A stretch of DNA of 6,726 bases, from the NCBI GenBank assembly GCA_026996935.1, contig JALWJW010000082.1, positions 1-6,726 on the forward strand. The letters are read 5' to 3'. Below are positions 6,381 through 6,726 of this stretch, in pieces (the stretch's first letter is position 1; each line of letters opens with the position of its first letter). The notes under the pieces were generated by a model. The model worked only from the letters and a program-made list of their open reading frames with translations. It was not told the origin of the DNA and did not search any database. The DNA is from Hyphomicrobiales bacterium (GTDB lineage: Bacteria; Pseudomonadota; Alphaproteobacteria; Rhizobiales; Aestuariivirgaceae). A program made the translations under genes and the position numbers.

Positions 6381-6450
6381 TAGTGAAGAATTTATCGTTG
6401 ATGTGTTTTTCAGGGCGATCTATGGTCTTAAAAGTGAACGAGTGAATATC
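6381..6450 (+). pseudogene. Decayed copy of the 3' end of a sarcosine dehydrogenase/GcvT-family gene
   Basis: This segment aligns without gaps to 5021-5090, the last codons of the dehydrogenase gene, with 50 of 70 bases identical by hand count, including a 12-base exact run (TAAAAGTGAACG). Read in the same frame from 6382 it gives SEEFIVDVFFRAIYGLKSER followed by VNI. Thirteen of 23 residues equal the functional tail, whose end is KSERVKM. Several differences are synonymous third-position changes (GAG/GAA, GTC/GTG, TTT/TTC, GCT/GCG, CGG/CGA, GTT/GTG), so both copies evolved as coding sequence for some time. Similarity stops abruptly upstream of 6381 and at the position of the original stop. 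The remnant frame reads on to TGA at 6478-6480 and has no usable start, being closed upstream by TAA at 6352-6354. It is a fragment, not a gene, lying between the yfdX terminator and the next gene. Confidence 0.65.
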
Positions 6451-6478
6451 TTGATTGTGAACTCGGATATTTTATTTT
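6451..6478 (+). promoter_or_regulatory. Weak candidate promoter for the DJ-1/PfpI gene
   Basis: TTGATT (6451-6456) and TATTTT (6473-6478) each match four of six consensus positions, with a 16-bp spacer. Transcription would begin about ten bases before the ATG at 6496. Some promoter is expected here because a strong terminator lies upstream, but this pair is only a weak match in AT-rich sequence. Confidence 0.22.
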
Positions 6479-6495
6479 GAAAGAACAAATGCGTT

Positions 6496-6726
6496 ATGAA
6501 AATTGCGATTCTTACTTTTGATGGGTTCAATGAATTAGATTCTTTTATTGCGCTGGGTTTGCTGAATAGAATGAAGGGACAGGGGTGGAGCGCCCAAATT
6601 ACTTGTCCAACCGATACGGTAAAATCAATGAACGGTGTCGTGGTTCAGACCCAGCAACCTTTAGAGTTCGCCAATGAGGCCGACGTGGTGCTTTTTGGTA
6701 GCGGTATTTATACGCGTAATATTGCT
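6496..6726 (+). CDS. DJ-1/PfpI family protein, N-terminal part (cut by the window edge)
   Basis: An open frame runs from ATG at 6496 to the window end with no stop, giving 77 residues. It begins MKIAILTFDGFNELDSFIAL, the usual first strand and helix of a DJ-1/PfpI (class I glutamine amidotransferase-like) domain. A strand with VVVQTQ (48-53) follows, and then ADVVLFGSGIYTR (62-74), the strand and glycine turn that precede the nucleophile elbow. The catalytic-cysteine region and any C-terminal domain lie beyond the window. It could therefore be a stand-alone DJ-1-like protein (chaperone, glyoxalase, amidase or hydratase type) or the sensor half of an AraC fusion like the one at 58-1050. The Shine-Dalgarno is weak (GAAAGA at 6479-6484). 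No other start fits, since ATG at 6489 opens a frame that stops after ten codons. Confidence 0.8.
   Translation, partial: MKIAILTFDGFNELDSFIALGLLNRMKGQGWSAQITCPTDTVKSMNGVVVQTQQPLEFANEADVVLFGSGIYTRNIA

Noticed and set aside
5021..6450. The two dehydrogenase tails as exact att sites of an active mobile element
   Set aside because: The copies are only about 71% identical, no integrase or transposase lies between them, and the differences look like coding divergence; kept only as a historical hypothesis.
1..6726. CRISPR array, tRNA, rRNA, riboswitch or insertion sequence
   Set aside because: No regularly spaced repeats, cloverleaf, conserved rRNA sequence, known aptamer core or transposase frame was seen on either strand.

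Overview
The window looks like a chromosomal segment of an alphaproteobacterium with moderate GC (roughly 45-50% by eye). This rests on family resemblance: an FtrA-type regulator, a PuuE-type allantoinase and an 814-residue sarcosine/dimethylglycine dehydrogenase-like flavoprotein with a GcvT half are a typical proteobacterial set. No rRNA, tRNA or other marker fixes the taxon, so the assignment is inference. No CRISPR array, insertion sequence or RNA gene was seen.

Layout, left to right. Bases 1-56 may hold the last codons of a rightward gene that ends tail-to-tail with the next one. A leftward gene (58-1050) encodes a DJ-1/PfpI + AraC fusion regulator of the FtrA type. A gap of about 105 bp separates it from a rightward run of three genes: a small NTF2-fold 'putative lumazine-binding' protein (1156-1542), a PuuE-type allantoinase (1643-2548) and the large flavoprotein dehydrogenase (2649-5093). 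Each neighbouring pair in this run is separated by exactly 100 bp. A 224-bp gap with a sharp palindrome follows, then a secreted YfdX-family protein (5318-6268) closed by a clear intrinsic terminator (6311-6338). Next is a short decayed stretch (about 6381-6450) that matches the last 70 bases of the dehydrogenase gene. A DJ-1/PfpI-family gene starts at 6496 and runs off the window.

How the genes may work together (inference). The three rightward genes look like a small catabolic cluster under a divergently transcribed regulator. PuuE enzymes open the hydantoin ring of allantoin. The flavoprotein is closest, from memory, to sarcosine dehydrogenase and would oxidise an N-methyl amine while passing the one-carbon unit to tetrahydrofolate. 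None of the usual urate-pathway partners is in view, so a hydantoin or N-methyl amine route is at least as plausible as ordinary purine breakdown. The yfdX gene looks like a separate one-gene transcription unit.

The most unusual signal is the dehydrogenase-tail remnant beyond yfdX. A full tail on one side of yfdX and a diverged tail on the other, in the same orientation, suggest either loss of a paralogous dehydrogenase gene or insertion of a yfdX-bearing segment at the 3' end of the dehydrogenase gene.
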